DNA of 64,000 nucleotides from CATOSK01 sp034423195 (GCA_034423195.1 DAOUIZ010000021.1:8176-72175); one strand, 5' to 3'. Positions 33,807 through 42,891 are shown, counted from the stretch's first letter. A program made the numbers and translations. Notes: generated by a model not told the origin, from the sequence alone.

Positions 33807-35762
33807 CTACGCCGCTGTCCCAGCAGTTTTGGTGGCCAGGCGCCGCCGCTCGTAGAGACCGAGAGCGTGGAGGGGGAAATACTGGCGATACAGCGTGTAG
33901 TCCAGGAGCGCAGTGCGGAAGAATATCCCGGCCATGTCCTGCCTGGGCCATGTCCCGTCCGTCCTCTGCAAGTCTATGAGGAACTGGACGCCCCGCGCAA
34001 TCGCGGCCCAGTCCGTATCTCCCGCCTCAAGGAGAGCGATCATTGCCCACGCGGTGTGGATGACCTGACTCTCCTCATGCTCAACATATTGGCCAGTATA
34101 GCAACCCCGGTAGTGCTCGCCCCATCCCCCGTCTTCCCGCTGACGGTTCAGCAGCCACTGGCAGGCCGAGCGCAAGGCCGGATCGTCGGGACGGGCGCCC
34201 GCGGCGAGCAAGCCCCGTATCCCGAAGAACGTGCCGTAGATGAACTGAACGCCCCACACGCCGCGCCAGGAGCCGTCTTTCTCCTGGGAGCGGCGCAGCC
34301 AGGCCTCTCCCCGTGAGATGGACCTGGTTTCATCCTGGCCGATGACCTGGGGGAAGTGCTCCCCGCAAGCCGCCAGGGCCGCCAGACAAGAGGCGGTGCA
34401 CTCAACGTAGGAGTGTTCCGTCATAGAGTCGCCGAACATTTCGGCGGGATTCAGCCACTCGAGGCCGACCGCGCTGCGCTGCGGTTCGTATGTGCCGAAG
34501 CCGCCATCCCGATTCTGACCCCGCAGCATGAACCGGACCGCATCGCCCAGTACCGTCACGTCCGACGCCTGCCTGTCGCCGTAGAGAAGGGCAAGGACCG
34601 CCTCAGCGGTGCAGTCGGTCACCGGCCAGCCGTGCCATCCAGAGGCAAAACACCAGCCGCCGTGAGGGTCGTTCCGATAGGCCGCTTGATAGCCTTCGAA
34701 GCTGACGCCGATCTGCTCCCCGCGCAGGTAGTTAGCCCCCCGGCGGAGGGCAGTCCCGACTCCGTCGAGTTCGGGGGCCGTCGAGAGCGCCTGCAGGGCG
34801 AAGCCGGTATCCCAGGAGGCGCTTCTGGCGCCGGAGACCCGCAACCCTCCCTCGTCGTCTTCCCAGATCCAGCAGTCCAGCTGCGCGAGGGCGCGGAGTC
34901 CGTCGGCGTCTTCAGGGTCGCGCAGCCACAGGACAAGGATGTTCAGGATTCCACTGACGGGGGATATGCTCGTGTGATTGGTGGTCTGAAGCTCCCATCT
35001 GATGCTGCGGACTATCGCTTCCACGCAGCGGGCGCGCAGGCTCTTGCCGTGCAGCCGGTCCAGGAGCCGGGCGAAGCCGAATCCAACGCGGAGCCATACG
35101 CTTGGCCTGGCATACAGGTCATCGTCCCGCAGGCGGTTGCGGCTTGAGGCAAAATCGGCGTTGGCAAACCCTTGTGGGTACAGCTCTTCCCTTATGGAGG
35201 CGATTGAGGGTGTGACGGGCGCCTGGAACCGATGCGCGTAAACGGCTGCCATCCCCATGTAGATGAGCCGGGTATGGCAGTACCAATTTGAGGGATGCAA
35301 CGGCACCCAGCGAGGCAGGCCCCACAGCTCCGGCAGGATGGCATTGACGCCGCGCCAGTCGTAGAGATTGAGGAGCGCCAGCCAGAACTTGCCCCAGGTC
35401 GGGATCCCGAGGACTCCCTCCTTCTGCAGGAACCGCCGCGCCGGTTCGATTAACGGATCACCCCGCTCGACGCCGAGCAATCTGGCCGAGACGTAGACCA
35501 GTGTAGTGACAAACAGACTTGGCGGTTCGTGCTCGTGGAGACTCCACAGGCCTACTTCCAGGCGGGACCGCTGGAAGTAGCGCAGCACGCGGCGGCGGCG
35601 GGTGGGCGACAGCGGGCGGTCGAGAATATGGTGCAGCAGCACGTACTGGGCGGACAGCATTGGGCACCAGAGCACCTCACCCTCAAAGCTGCCGTCCTCG
35701 CTCTGGAGTTGCAGCAAGCACTCGGTTGCCGTCTTCAAGGCGGAACGGGCGTCAGGGTACAC
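33807..35762 (-). CDS. Oxidosqualene cyclase (lanosterol/cycloartenol synthase-type)
   Basis: The 651-residue protein belongs to the squalene-hopene/oxidosqualene cyclase superfamily and matches the OSC branch: IPTWGKFWLALLNLY, HPSNWYCHTRLIYMG (conserved His), REELYPQGFANADF, SWDTGFALQAL, the catalytic motif WPVTDCTAEAV at about residue 384 (OSC DCTAE, not the DDTA of squalene-hopene cyclases), and the C-terminal IFFRTALLDYTLYRQYFPLHALG. QW repeats are present (QEKDGSWRG, QREDGGWGE, QRTDGTWPR). OSCs protonate 2,3-oxidosqualene and fold it to a sterol-type tetracycle. It is shorter than eukaryotic OSCs (about 730). GTG start at 35762, 9 nt after the flavoprotein gene. Confidence 0.92.
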   Translation of the reverse strand: MYPDARSALKTATECLLQLQSEDGSFEGEVLWCPMLSAQYVLLHHILDRPLSPTRRRRVLRYFQRSRLEVGLWSLHEHEPPSLFVTTLVYVSARLLGVERGDPLIEPARRFLQKEGVLGIPTWGKFWLALLNLYDWRGVNAILPELWGLPRWVPLHPSNWYCHTRLIYMGMAAVYAHRFQAPVTPSIASIREELYPQGFANADFASSRNRLRDDDLYARPSVWLRVGFGFARLLDRLHGKSLRARCVEAIVRSIRWELQTTNHTSISPVSGILNILVLWLRDPEDADGLRALAQLDCWIWEDDEGGLRVSGARSASWDTGFALQALSTAPELDGVGTALRRGANYLRGEQIGVSFEGYQAAYRNDPHGGWCFASGWHGWPVTDCTAEAVLALLYGDRQASDVTVLGDAVRFMLRGQNRDGGFGTYEPQRSAVGLEWLNPAEMFGDSMTEHSYVECTASCLAALAACGEHFPQVIGQDETRSISRGEAWLRRSQEKDGSWRGVWGVQFIYGTFFGIRGLLAAGARPDDPALRSACQWLLNRQREDGGWGEHYRGCYTGQYVEHEESQVIHTAWAMIALLEAGDTDWAAIARGVQFLIDLQRTDGTWPRQDMAGIFFRTALLDYTLYRQYFPLHALGLYERRRLATKTAGTAA

Positions 35763-35771
35763 GATAGGCTC

Positions 35772-37160
35772 CTAGTCGGGCGCCCCGCTGGGGCGTTCCT
35801 CGGGCGGCGAGGAGGTCGGGAAGGCGTGCGCCAGGTGGTCATATACCCGCTGGTTCTGGACTTGTCCCCTGGCCCTCGATTTGCGCAGCTGGCGAACGGC
35901 CCTCAGGAACCATCCAATGCGAAAAGCGAGATGACAAACGGTGCTGCCTGCCCGTCGCCAGGCGCTCGGGCGAATGGACCTGGGAATCGTCCTTCCAACA
36001 GCCATGCCGACCGCCACGGCACCCGTGAAACCCAGGCTGGCCTCCGATGTATCTTCGCAAGCGAGGAGGCGCATGCTCCGGTCGGCGTGCTGACCGCCCT
36101 TCCTCCATATCCGGTAGACCGCGTGCCTGAGCGCCGCTGCCTCGGCCCGTTGATCGGTGAATACCTCGTAGAAACCGATGGCGAGCATTTCCGGCGCGCG
36201 GATGGCCCGGAAGCGCCTGTCGACAAAGTCGCTGAAGTCCTCGCACTCGGCCAAGGTAATGGCATCTCCGAAGCTGAGGGTCAGTCCCACCGCCGTCATC
36301 GGATGGTAATGTTCGGCCGCATCGCCGATAACCACGAAACGGGAGTTGCCGTAGGAGATGCGGGGCCTGGTCGTGTTGCCGGCGAACTTGGCGTGCCCGC
36401 CGGTGACTGCTTCCGCGAACAGCGGCCTGACGTCTGCCGGCAGCCTGGGGACATAGGAGTTCAACAGCAGCTCAGTGGCGCGATGGCCGGAGTATTCATG
36501 CGGAATGTCGGCAATGGCGCCGACGCTGTCCTCTCCCAGCCGGTACATGAACACGGGGCCGGGTGCGCCGCAGAAGATGTGCCCATACTCCTCCATGGGC
36601 AGCTTCAACCCGTCCATCCTGATTCCTATCATTCGGGAACAGACCATGGGCTTGGATGTCAGCCCCAGCAATCGCAGAACCGTGGACCCCCGGCCGTCGG
36701 CGCCGACGATCCTGTCGGCGGTTACGGACTCCTCGACGCCGTTCTGCGTATATTTTACGCTTCCGTCGGGCATCGGGCGAACGCGCCTGAGGATGAAGTC
36801 GATATTGGGCTCGTTGCCCGCAGCCTCGCGCAGGGTCGAGACGAGGGTCTCGTGCGGGCATACCAACCCGTGGGAGCCTTCCGGGTAGGCGAGCGGGATC
36901 GGCTCGGAGTCGTCCTCGGGGTACAGGACAAATCCCCTGGTGGCGCGGGCCTCGGTGTCGAAACAGACCCCGGCCTCCCGGAGAATCCGGGCGGCGGGCG
37001 GATGCAGCCACTCGCCCTTCAGCCTGTGGTGACTATTGGGATTTGCCTCGAACAGCGCCACCCGGGCGCCGCGGCGGGCATGGGCAAGCGCACACAGGCT
37101 GCCCGCCGGGCCGGCGCCGATTATGGCTACGTCATAGTGTCGAGAATTGGTCCTGTTCAA
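35772..37160 (-). CDS. Squalene epoxidase-like FAD monooxygenase
   Basis: The 462-residue flavoprotein has VAIIGAGPAGSLCALAHARRG and VALFEANP for FAD, VGADGRGSTVLRLLGL and GDAAEHYHPMTAVGLTLSFGDA near the second FAD motif, and a basic, partly hydrophobic C-terminus (residues 385-420) that could touch the membrane. The pattern GDA..HPMT.VGL.L mirrors the GDA..HPLTGGGMT of squalene monooxygenases. Directly upstream of an OSC with a 9-nt gap, it most likely makes 2,3-oxidosqualene. The start is TTG 37160 (MNRTNSRHYDV); no strong ribosome site, so translation may depend on the preceding short frame. Group A flavin hydroxylases of other function are the alternative. Confidence 0.8.
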   Translation of the reverse strand: MNRTNSRHYDVAIIGAGPAGSLCALAHARRGARVALFEANPNSHHRLKGEWLHPPAARILREAGVCFDTEARATRGFVLYPEDDSEPIPLAYPEGSHGLVCPHETLVSTLREAAGNEPNIDFILRRVRPMPDGSVKYTQNGVEESVTADRIVGADGRGSTVLRLLGLTSKPMVCSRMIGIRMDGLKLPMEEYGHIFCGAPGPVFMYRLGEDSVGAIADIPHEYSGHRATELLLNSYVPRLPADVRPLFAEAVTGGHAKFAGNTTRPRISYGNSRFVVIGDAAEHYHPMTAVGLTLSFGDAITLAECEDFSDFVDRRFRAIRAPEMLAIGFYEVFTDQRAEAAALRHAVYRIWRKGGQHADRSMRLLACEDTSEASLGFTGAVAVGMAVGRTIPRSIRPSAWRRAGSTVCHLAFRIGWFLRAVRQLRKSRARGQVQNQRVYDHLAHAFPTSSPPEERPSGAPD

Positions 37161-37176
37161 CGGAACGATGCTTTCT

Positions 37177-37380
37177 TCAATGCACCGGCGATCGTGGAAA
37201 CGTGCTGTCCTTTCCTACTATGTCCGTGCCCTTATGACTACGCAGCCTTTGCTTCCGGTCGCTGGCGTGCGCCGGACCAGATGCGGAGGAGGCGCCGATC
37301 AGAACGGCAAAGAGGGCGAGGAACAGCGCCGCAAGTCGGCGCAACGGTCGGAAGAGGGCATGTAACCGTAGGCGGCACAC
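37177..37380 (-). CDS. Possible 67-residue secreted peptide upstream of the squalene epoxidase-like gene
   Basis: From GTG 37380 a frame encodes a basic start, a signal-peptide-like helix (RRLAALFLALFAVLIGASSASGPAHA) with an AHA-type cleavage site, then a 27-residue polar tail. It ends 16 nt before the next start, suggesting translational coupling. No family is recognised; start and reality are uncertain. Confidence 0.3.
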   Translation of the reverse strand: MCRLRLHALFRPLRRLAALFLALFAVLIGASSASGPAHASDRKQRLRSHKGTDIVGKDSTFPRSPVH

Positions 37381-37681
37381 GCAGTCAGCCCCCGTATGGG
37401 CAGTGAAGGCTACGTGGGCGTGACAATTGGGCAGAATCGGCGCGCCCCTGGCGGGGTGCTTGGAACGTGATAACTGCGGTGGCGTCCTCGATGCGGCCAG
37501 TCTTGGTTGTGTCTGTTCGAGAAACGAGCGTACCTCCACTAATCAGCAGCTCACGGGTATCGTACCATATGGGTGTTACTGTTACGTCAAAATAGCAGTA
37601 CTTTACTGTAACTTTTTATAACTATCCGCCGAATGTACCATAATTGGCCCCGCTGACGCCGATTCCTATCGAGGTGACGGC
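37381..37681. other. Divergent intergenic region, AT-rich centre
   Basis: No gene is seen. The 37540-37630 part is unusually AT-rich for this window (TAACTTTTTATAAC, AGTACTTTACTG), and would carry the divergent promoters of the triterpenoid operon and the kinase-regulator hybrid. Confidence 0.4.
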
Positions 37682-39124
37682 TTGGACCGATCGGACGAGC
37701 GAGACCGGCGGATACGCGAGCTGGAAGAGCGCCTCTCGCGCCTGAGCGAGGCCGGTCTCCGCATCACCGAGGACCTCGATTTCAACACCGTGCTCCAGGG
37801 AGTGCTCGACTCGGCCTGCTCCCTCACCGGAGCCCGCTACGGGGTCATCGCCCTGCACGACGACGACGGGACGGCCCAGGACTTCCTCTCCTCGGGGATG
37901 ACCCCCGATGAGACGGACAGGCTGTGGACGCTGCCGGGCTGGCCCAGCCACTTCGAGTACCTGAGCGCTATTACGAAGACCCTGCGCATCCCCGACCTGC
38001 CCCTGGTGATGGCGGACAGGCAGCGCATCGTGCAGGTGCTCGGAAACCTGCTGCCCGACGCGGCCAGGCACTCACCGGAATCGTCCGTTATCAGGGTGAG
38101 CGTCGTGCGGGACGGCGTTCACGTCGAGATCTCGGTGTCCGACGTGGGTCGCGGCATCCCCGCCGAGAGCCTGCCCCACCTGTTACGCAAGTTCTCCGGG
38201 GCGCAGTCCGGGGAACAGGCGGGAGACGCTACGGGGCTGGGCCTCGCCATCTGCAAGGGCATAGTGGAGGCTCACGGGGGGCGCATCTGGGCCGAGAGCG
38301 ACGGGCCGGGTACGGGAGCCTGCTTCACATTCACGCTTCCGTCGGTCGAGGACTCCCGCGCTGCCAGCTCACTCCCTTCGACATCGACGAGGCGTGAGGG
38401 GAAGAAGGAGGAGCGGCTGCGCATCCTCGCGGTGGACGACGACCCCAAGGATCTCCGGTACGTCCGCGACACCCTCGCCAAATCGGGCTACGACCCGGTT
38501 GTGACGGGGGAGCCGGAGGAGGCACTCCTCCTCATGGAGGCCGCGAGGCCGGAACTTGTGCTGCTGGACCTGATGCTTCCGGGTACGGACGGCATCGAGT
38601 TGATGAAGCACATCCTTGACGTGGCCGACGTGCCGGTCATCTTCCTGTCCGTCTACGGGCGGGAGGAGCTCATCGCCAAGGCATTCGACATGGGGGCCGC
38701 CGAATACGTCGTCAAGCCCTTCTCGCCGACGGAGCTTTCGGCGAGGATCAGGGCGGCACTTCGCCGGAGGGCCGCCGTGGAGCCGTCGGAGCCGTATCTG
38801 CGGGGCGACTTGACCATCGACTACGCCAGTCGCAGGGTGGTCCTGGCTGGCCGCCCCCTGCATCTGACGCCGACTGAGTACCGGGTGCTGGCGGAGCTTT
38901 CGGCCAACGCCGGGCGTGTGTTGACCCACGAGCACCTGTTGAAACGGGTCTGGGGGGGAATGGGCGGCGGCAACATACGGCCCACGCGCACCATCGTGAG
39001 CAAGCTCCGCCGCAAGCTGGACGATGCCGCGGACAACCCCACCTACATCCTCACTGAGCCTCGCGTCGGATTCCGTATGCCGAAGGGCAGGACGCCGGGC
39101 GGGGAGCCGCCCGCGACGCCCTGA
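37682..39124 (+). CDS. GAF-HATPase-REC-winged helix hybrid lacking the phosphoacceptor domain
   Basis: The 480-residue protein reads, in order: a coiled-coil start (DRRIRELEERLSRLSEA), the first half of a GAF domain (residues 20-95), a HATPase_c domain (105-215: VSDVGRGIPAE, GLGLAICKGIVEAHGG), a receiver domain (245-360, phospho-Asp in LVLLDLMLPG), and an OmpR-type winged helix (375-465). Related full-length proteins carry a whole GAF and a HisKA domain between; here GAF (HFEYLSAITKTLRIPDLP) joins straight to the pre-N-box (LVMADRQRIVQVLGNLL), so the His is missing. The N-box Asn is also changed (LLPDAARHS). It likely works only as a DNA-binding regulator. TTG start after GAGGTG. Confidence 0.85.
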   Translation: MDRSDERDRRIRELEERLSRLSEAGLRITEDLDFNTVLQGVLDSACSLTGARYGVIALHDDDGTAQDFLSSGMTPDETDRLWTLPGWPSHFEYLSAITKTLRIPDLPLVMADRQRIVQVLGNLLPDAARHSPESSVIRVSVVRDGVHVEISVSDVGRGIPAESLPHLLRKFSGAQSGEQAGDATGLGLAICKGIVEAHGGRIWAESDGPGTGACFTFTLPSVEDSRAASSLPSTSTRREGKKEERLRILAVDDDPKDLRYVRDTLAKSGYDPVVTGEPEEALLLMEAARPELVLLDLMLPGTDGIELMKHILDVADVPVIFLSVYGREELIAKAFDMGAAEYVVKPFSPTELSARIRAALRRRAAVEPSEPYLRGDLTIDYASRRVVLAGRPLHLTPTEYRVLAELSANAGRVLTHEHLLKRVWGGMGGGNIRPTRTIVSKLRRKLDDAADNPTYILTEPRVGFRMPKGRTPGGEPPATP

Positions 39125-39154
39125 GCGCCGGGGCGCTCCTATCTTGAGACTGCA

Positions 39155-39385
39155 CACCGAAAGTTCGCAGCACAGTCCCCTTAGGCCCAGCACATCCTCC
39201 ATAAGGGCCACGAAGTCGGCGCTCACCTTGGGAATGCACCACTGCTTCTTCTGCCACAGCTTGAGGAGGTTTTTTTCAAGTGCCGCCGCACCGCCTCGTG
39301 GGACAAGGACTCTACCACTCCCAACTTCACCATCCGGTCCGCCGGCAGCCGCAGATTCCAGTGGTCGTGGCCCTTGGGCTCAGGA
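39155..39385 (-). pseudogene. IS630-family transposase fragment
   Basis: The minus strand encodes PKGHDHWNLRLPADRMVKLG, then VVESLSHEAVRRHLKK, typical of the IS630 N-terminal helix-turn-helix region; after a run of seven A (39276-39270) the next frame continues LLKLWQKKQWCIPKVSADF and VALMEDVLGL. Start and the DDE domain are missing. The A7 run is a possible slippery site, as some IS630 elements use frameshifting, but here the gene is truncated anyway. It abuts the 3' end of the SNF2 gene. Confidence 0.8.
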
Positions 39386-39403
39386 CATAGCCCTGATGGA
39401 TGG

Positions 39404-41020
39404 TCAGGAGTAGCGTTCCAGCCCAAACAGGCTGAACAGCTCTTCCCGGCTCAACCGGGACGACAGGTCCATGGAAACGTCGTCAATCAGTCTGTCGAAT
39501 AGGTCCTGCTTCCTGGTCAGGATGGCGTCGATGCGTTCCTCGATGGTATTGGTGCAAGAGTATTTGATCACATTCACCTTGGCAGTCTGCCCCATCCTGT
39601 GGCTTCGGTCCTCAGCCTGCCGCTCCACCGCCGGGTTCCACCAGCGGTCCAGATGGAAGACGTACGAAGCCTCCTGGAGGTTCAGGCCCAGGCCACCCGC
39701 ACGGAGGGAAATGATCAGTGCCTGATGAGCCGCATTATTTCTGAAGCGCTCAATGATCGACGGCCTGTCCTGGATAGGCACGTCTCCGGTGATTAGCAAC
39801 GGGTTGAATTCACTTAGATGGTTTGCCGCCGCCGCTACTCCTGCAGTGTCGCTGGTGTACTGGGAGAAGACCAGCGCCTTATGCTCCTGGCGAACCAATA
39901 ACTCCAATCTTTCCTTGATATCGTCCAACTTGCTGGACTCGCCGTCCACGGGATCTGCGTTGCATATCTGCTTCAGCCGCGTGATCAATTCCAGCACGTG
40001 CTGGATGGTAATATCCCTTCCCAGCGACCGAAGGTATACAACCCCTTCCTGTTCGGCCTTGTCATAGCTCGCCCGCTGACCGGCGTGCAGTTCGATTGGC
40101 AGCAGGGTAACCTGCTTTTCGGGCAGGTCTTCCAGCACATCGGCCTTTTTGCGCCGCAACTGGAGCTGGCGGTGCCGGCTCAATAGTTCGGGGCCGGGTT
40201 GGTAACGCTTTGACTGTCTTCCTTGGTCGTGGTCGACGAACTCCAGGATAGAAGCCAACTCTTCTTCATGGTTTTCTATGGGAGTTCCGGTCAGCGCCCA
40301 GGAACGGGCGCGATTGAGTCCCTTGAGGGACCTGCTGGTATCGTTGCGGTTCTTGATCCGTTGAGCCTCATCGGCCACGACCACATCCCAAACTCTGCGC
40401 CTTAACGGAGCATGAGCGTTACCCTCGAAGTCCGAGCGAATGGTCTCATAGCTGGCCAGAGTTACATCCGTTTCCGCCTGCCACTGCCACCCTCTGTCAG
40501 ATGCTGAGCCGCGAACGATGATCGCGGAGAGTTCTGGCGCCCACTTGCGAAGTTCTCCCCGCCATTGGTCCAGCAAGCTCGCCGGCGCTGCGACCAGCGC
40601 GGAGCGGATGTCGCCGCGGTGGCGCAGAATGCGCAGGGCGGCGATGACCTGCAGCGTCTTGCCCAGCCCCATATCGTCCGCCAGAAGAAGGCGGTCGCTG
40701 CCTATTAGGGCCTGCACACCGTCCTCTTGGAAAGGCATTAGGGCGCCAGGCCACTCCAAGCTTGCTTCCGATTGCGCCTCCATGTCGAGTGGAGACAACA
40801 CCTTGAACAATCTGCTGGGCAGGTCAGAGCCTACTTGACCGTCATGGGCGTCACCCGACCAACCGGCTTGCTCGGAGGGACCGTACACCCCGCTCCACGA
40901 CGTCTGCTGAAAGAGGACCTGGACCGCCTGTTCAGGCGGTGCTGGAATGGGCACCGTCAGGAATTTCACTTCCTCGACAGAGAGTCCTCCATCGGCAGTT
41001 GGGTTAGAATCTCTCAGCAA
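39404..41020 (-). CDS. SNF2-family DEAD/H helicase of a putative defence operon
   Basis: The 538-residue protein is a compact Swi2/Snf2 ATPase: LLADDMGLGKTLQVIAAL (motif I), VAAPASLLDQW (Ia), VVVADEAQRIKNRND (II), SWALTGTPIENHEEE (III), KALVFSQYTSD (IV), SLRAGGLGLNLQEASYVFHLDRWWNPAVERQAEDRSHRMGQ (V-VI). Only about 110 residues precede the ATPase, without a recognisable DNA-binding or nuclease domain. It would translocate on double-stranded DNA. TTG 41020 is the longest start, 12 nt after the previous gene. In BREX type 2 and relatives a helicase (BrxHI) sits next to BrxD; this one occupies that place. Confidence 0.9.
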   Translation of the reverse strand: MLRDSNPTADGGLSVEEVKFLTVPIPAPPEQAVQVLFQQTSWSGVYGPSEQAGWSGDAHDGQVGSDLPSRLFKVLSPLDMEAQSEASLEWPGALMPFQEDGVQALIGSDRLLLADDMGLGKTLQVIAALRILRHRGDIRSALVAAPASLLDQWRGELRKWAPELSAIIVRGSASDRGWQWQAETDVTLASYETIRSDFEGNAHAPLRRRVWDVVVADEAQRIKNRNDTSRSLKGLNRARSWALTGTPIENHEEELASILEFVDHDQGRQSKRYQPGPELLSRHRQLQLRRKKADVLEDLPEKQVTLLPIELHAGQRASYDKAEQEGVVYLRSLGRDITIQHVLELITRLKQICNADPVDGESSKLDDIKERLELLVRQEHKALVFSQYTSDTAGVAAAANHLSEFNPLLITGDVPIQDRPSIIERFRNNAAHQALIISLRAGGLGLNLQEASYVFHLDRWWNPAVERQAEDRSHRMGQTAKVNVIKYSCTNTIEERIDAILTRKQDLFDRLIDDVSMDLSSRLSREELFSLFGLERYS

Positions 41021-41032
41021 AGCACAGTTCTT

Positions 41033-41575
41033 TCAGCGCCCATCGTAGGCTTCCGCGATGCCCGCAGCTGCCCTGTTGAACGGCTCCAATGGGTCCGTAC
41101 CTTCCGCCAGTTCTTTCAACAGCCGTCGGGCTATCGTATCTTCAGCGGGTGGAGGGGTGCTCCAAACCAGGAATAGGTTTGGTCCGAGCTGTTCGATCTC
41201 CTCCGACGCTCCCCTCCTCGGGGCAGGGTCGGTGGATACCCGGCATACCGGGATATCCACGTTGATTTCGCCGGAAAAAACCAAGGGCGGAATCTCGTCG
41301 GCTAGCCCCAGGACGACATCTGGAGTACGGTTTATGGACCGGAACAGTTCTCGAATCAAGGCCACTGCGGCAGTCCTGCGCGCTTGTCCTTCTTCCCACA
41401 GCACGGAATCGGCGACGTACACGCGGGTGAAGCAGAACTCAAGAGGGAATTGCAGAGCCGATGTCGCAAACAACGCCGCCCGGATTCCCCTTCTCTGGTC
41501 CTCATTCAGGAGTTTCAGGAATCCGATCACGCCGGGTGGTTCGCCATTCCTGGCACTATCGAACGGAATTGGCAT
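41033..41575 (-). CDS. Unknown protein of the putative defence operon, 180 residues
   Basis: No family is recognised. The protein is soluble and helical at the start (GVIGFLKLLNEDQRRGIRAALFATSALQFPLEFCFTRVYV), then acidic and Pro-rich (LGLADEIPPLVFSGEINVDIPVCRVSTDPAPRRGASEE) and ends GIAEAYDGR. It sits between the BrxD-like ATPase (35 nt) and the SNF2 helicase (12 nt), so it should be translated with them and probably acts as an adaptor or sensor. ATG 41575 is the first start in frame. Confidence 0.6.
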   Translation of the reverse strand: MPIPFDSARNGEPPGVIGFLKLLNEDQRRGIRAALFATSALQFPLEFCFTRVYVADSVLWEEGQARRTAAVALIRELFRSINRTPDVVLGLADEIPPLVFSGEINVDIPVCRVSTDPAPRRGASEEIEQLGPNLFLVWSTPPPAEDTIARRLLKELAEGTDPLEPFNRAAAGIAEAYDGR

Positions 41576-41610
41576 CCGAATTCAACGAGGCCGCCCACGA
41601 GGGTCGCCTA

Positions 41611-42891
41611 TTACTTCTCTCCCTCTTCGTCCTTGGACTGGGTCTCCAGGTCGGAGATCTCAACGTATTGGTGCGTGAACTCTCTCCCTTCGGTTTCCGG
41701 GCTGGAGTCCGGGTACAGCCTCAGCAGGTCCCATTCGTTGATGGCCGACCTGATCCTGTAACGCATCCGTTGTTGATACCCAGCTGCGGCGGCTCTGGTT
41801 TCCAGGGGGGGAGCGTCCCAACCATATGCCCTGCTGTATATGTGCCGCAAGGTATCCAGCGTGCGGTACACGTCTGCTTCATCCGGGGCGCTCAGCGGTG
41901 TACATTGGCGTTCAAGCAGCCTCATGGCCGTTTCGGCCCTCGCCGCCCCGCCGTCGTCGCCGCGAGCGCGGAGTCTCTGTCCAGCATAGTCGCGGTCCTT
42001 CTTGCTGCTGGGCTCAGGCGATATATTCGCGAGGGCGTAGTCCGCAGTGACGGTTCCAACTACCACGAGGCCGGGGTATGCCTCTCCCGACGCCTGCCCT
42101 AGCCAACGGGCCAACTCCGCATAGGAGCGGGCACGTTGCAGCAGGCTGTACTGGCCAACAAGTTCGATTTCGTCCAGCAGGATGACCCAGCCCCGGTACC
42201 CCGCGCCTTTCATCAGTTCCGTGGCGAACCGGAGTCGTTGCGGGGGCAGTTCCGCCGCCCTGGGAGCCCTGAACGAAAAACTCTGCAACTGACCGATTTG
42301 TTTCAGTCCGTTCTTAACGCCGCTAACCCTGATTCTCTCCCCCGCCCAGAACGACTCAATGGTGCGGTTCAGTTCCAACTCATTCGATCTCTCATGCACC
42401 AGGAGGCTCGCCGGAAAGATTGGGTGAATGCTGCTGGAGGGGGAGCTTGCCCAAGTGAAGAGGTTGGAATATTCGTCTGAATGGTGGTTGAGCTGCAGCC
42501 CGACTTCCTCGATTAGTGTGCCGGTACGGCCCAGGATTCTCCCATTGTCCATGGCGGACTTAAACACCTTGCCCAGGTCATAGAGGGGAGTTTCCTTGCT
42601 GATGGCCACCTTGCTGCACACGAATCCCTGCGAGAGAGCCCTGTGTTCAAAGTGCGCGAGCAGGTGGGATTTCCCAGTTCCGAAATCCCCCGAAACCAAC
42701 ATTCCCAAGGCACCAGCAGGCGGCACATTAGTATCTGATGCTCGTTGTAGCAAATCCTGGAATTGACTCTCTGCCTGTGGTTGGGTACAGCCAAGCAGTT
42801 GCACCGCCTCCCGGTTCGGAACGCCGTTTCGGAGCGCCTCCAATGCTCGCCGGCAAGCTAGAACGGTGTGTTCGTTTTTTGACTGAGTCAT
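41611..42891 (-). CDS. BrxD-like (DUF2791) P-loop ATPase of a putative defence operon
   Basis: From ATG 42891 (GAGGAA upstream) the 426-residue protein matches the BREX ATP-binding family (BrxC_BrxD/DUF2791): CRRALEALRNGVPNREAVQLLG near the start, Walker A LVSGDFGTGKSHLLAHFEHRAL, KVAISKETPLYDLGKVF, Walker B GWVILLDEIELVGQYSLLQRARSYAELARW, and a C-terminal RIRSAINEWDLLRLYPD. In BREX type 2 (Pgl-like) systems BrxD is needed for phage restriction, with the helicase BrxHI next to it. PglX, PglY and PglZ are absent here. The longer open frame starting at 42969 overlaps the previous gene and is not used. Confidence 0.87.
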   Translation of the reverse strand: MTQSKNEHTVLACRRALEALRNGVPNREAVQLLGCTQPQAESQFQDLLQRASDTNVPPAGALGMLVSGDFGTGKSHLLAHFEHRALSQGFVCSKVAISKETPLYDLGKVFKSAMDNGRILGRTGTLIEEVGLQLNHHSDEYSNLFTWASSPSSSIHPIFPASLLVHERSNELELNRTIESFWAGERIRVSGVKNGLKQIGQLQSFSFRAPRAAELPPQRLRFATELMKGAGYRGWVILLDEIELVGQYSLLQRARSYAELARWLGQASGEAYPGLVVVGTVTADYALANISPEPSSKKDRDYAGQRLRARGDDGGAARAETAMRLLERQCTPLSAPDEADVYRTLDTLRHIYSRAYGWDAPPLETRAAAAGYQQRMRYRIRSAINEWDLLRLYPDSSPETEGREFTHQYVEISDLETQSKDEEGEK

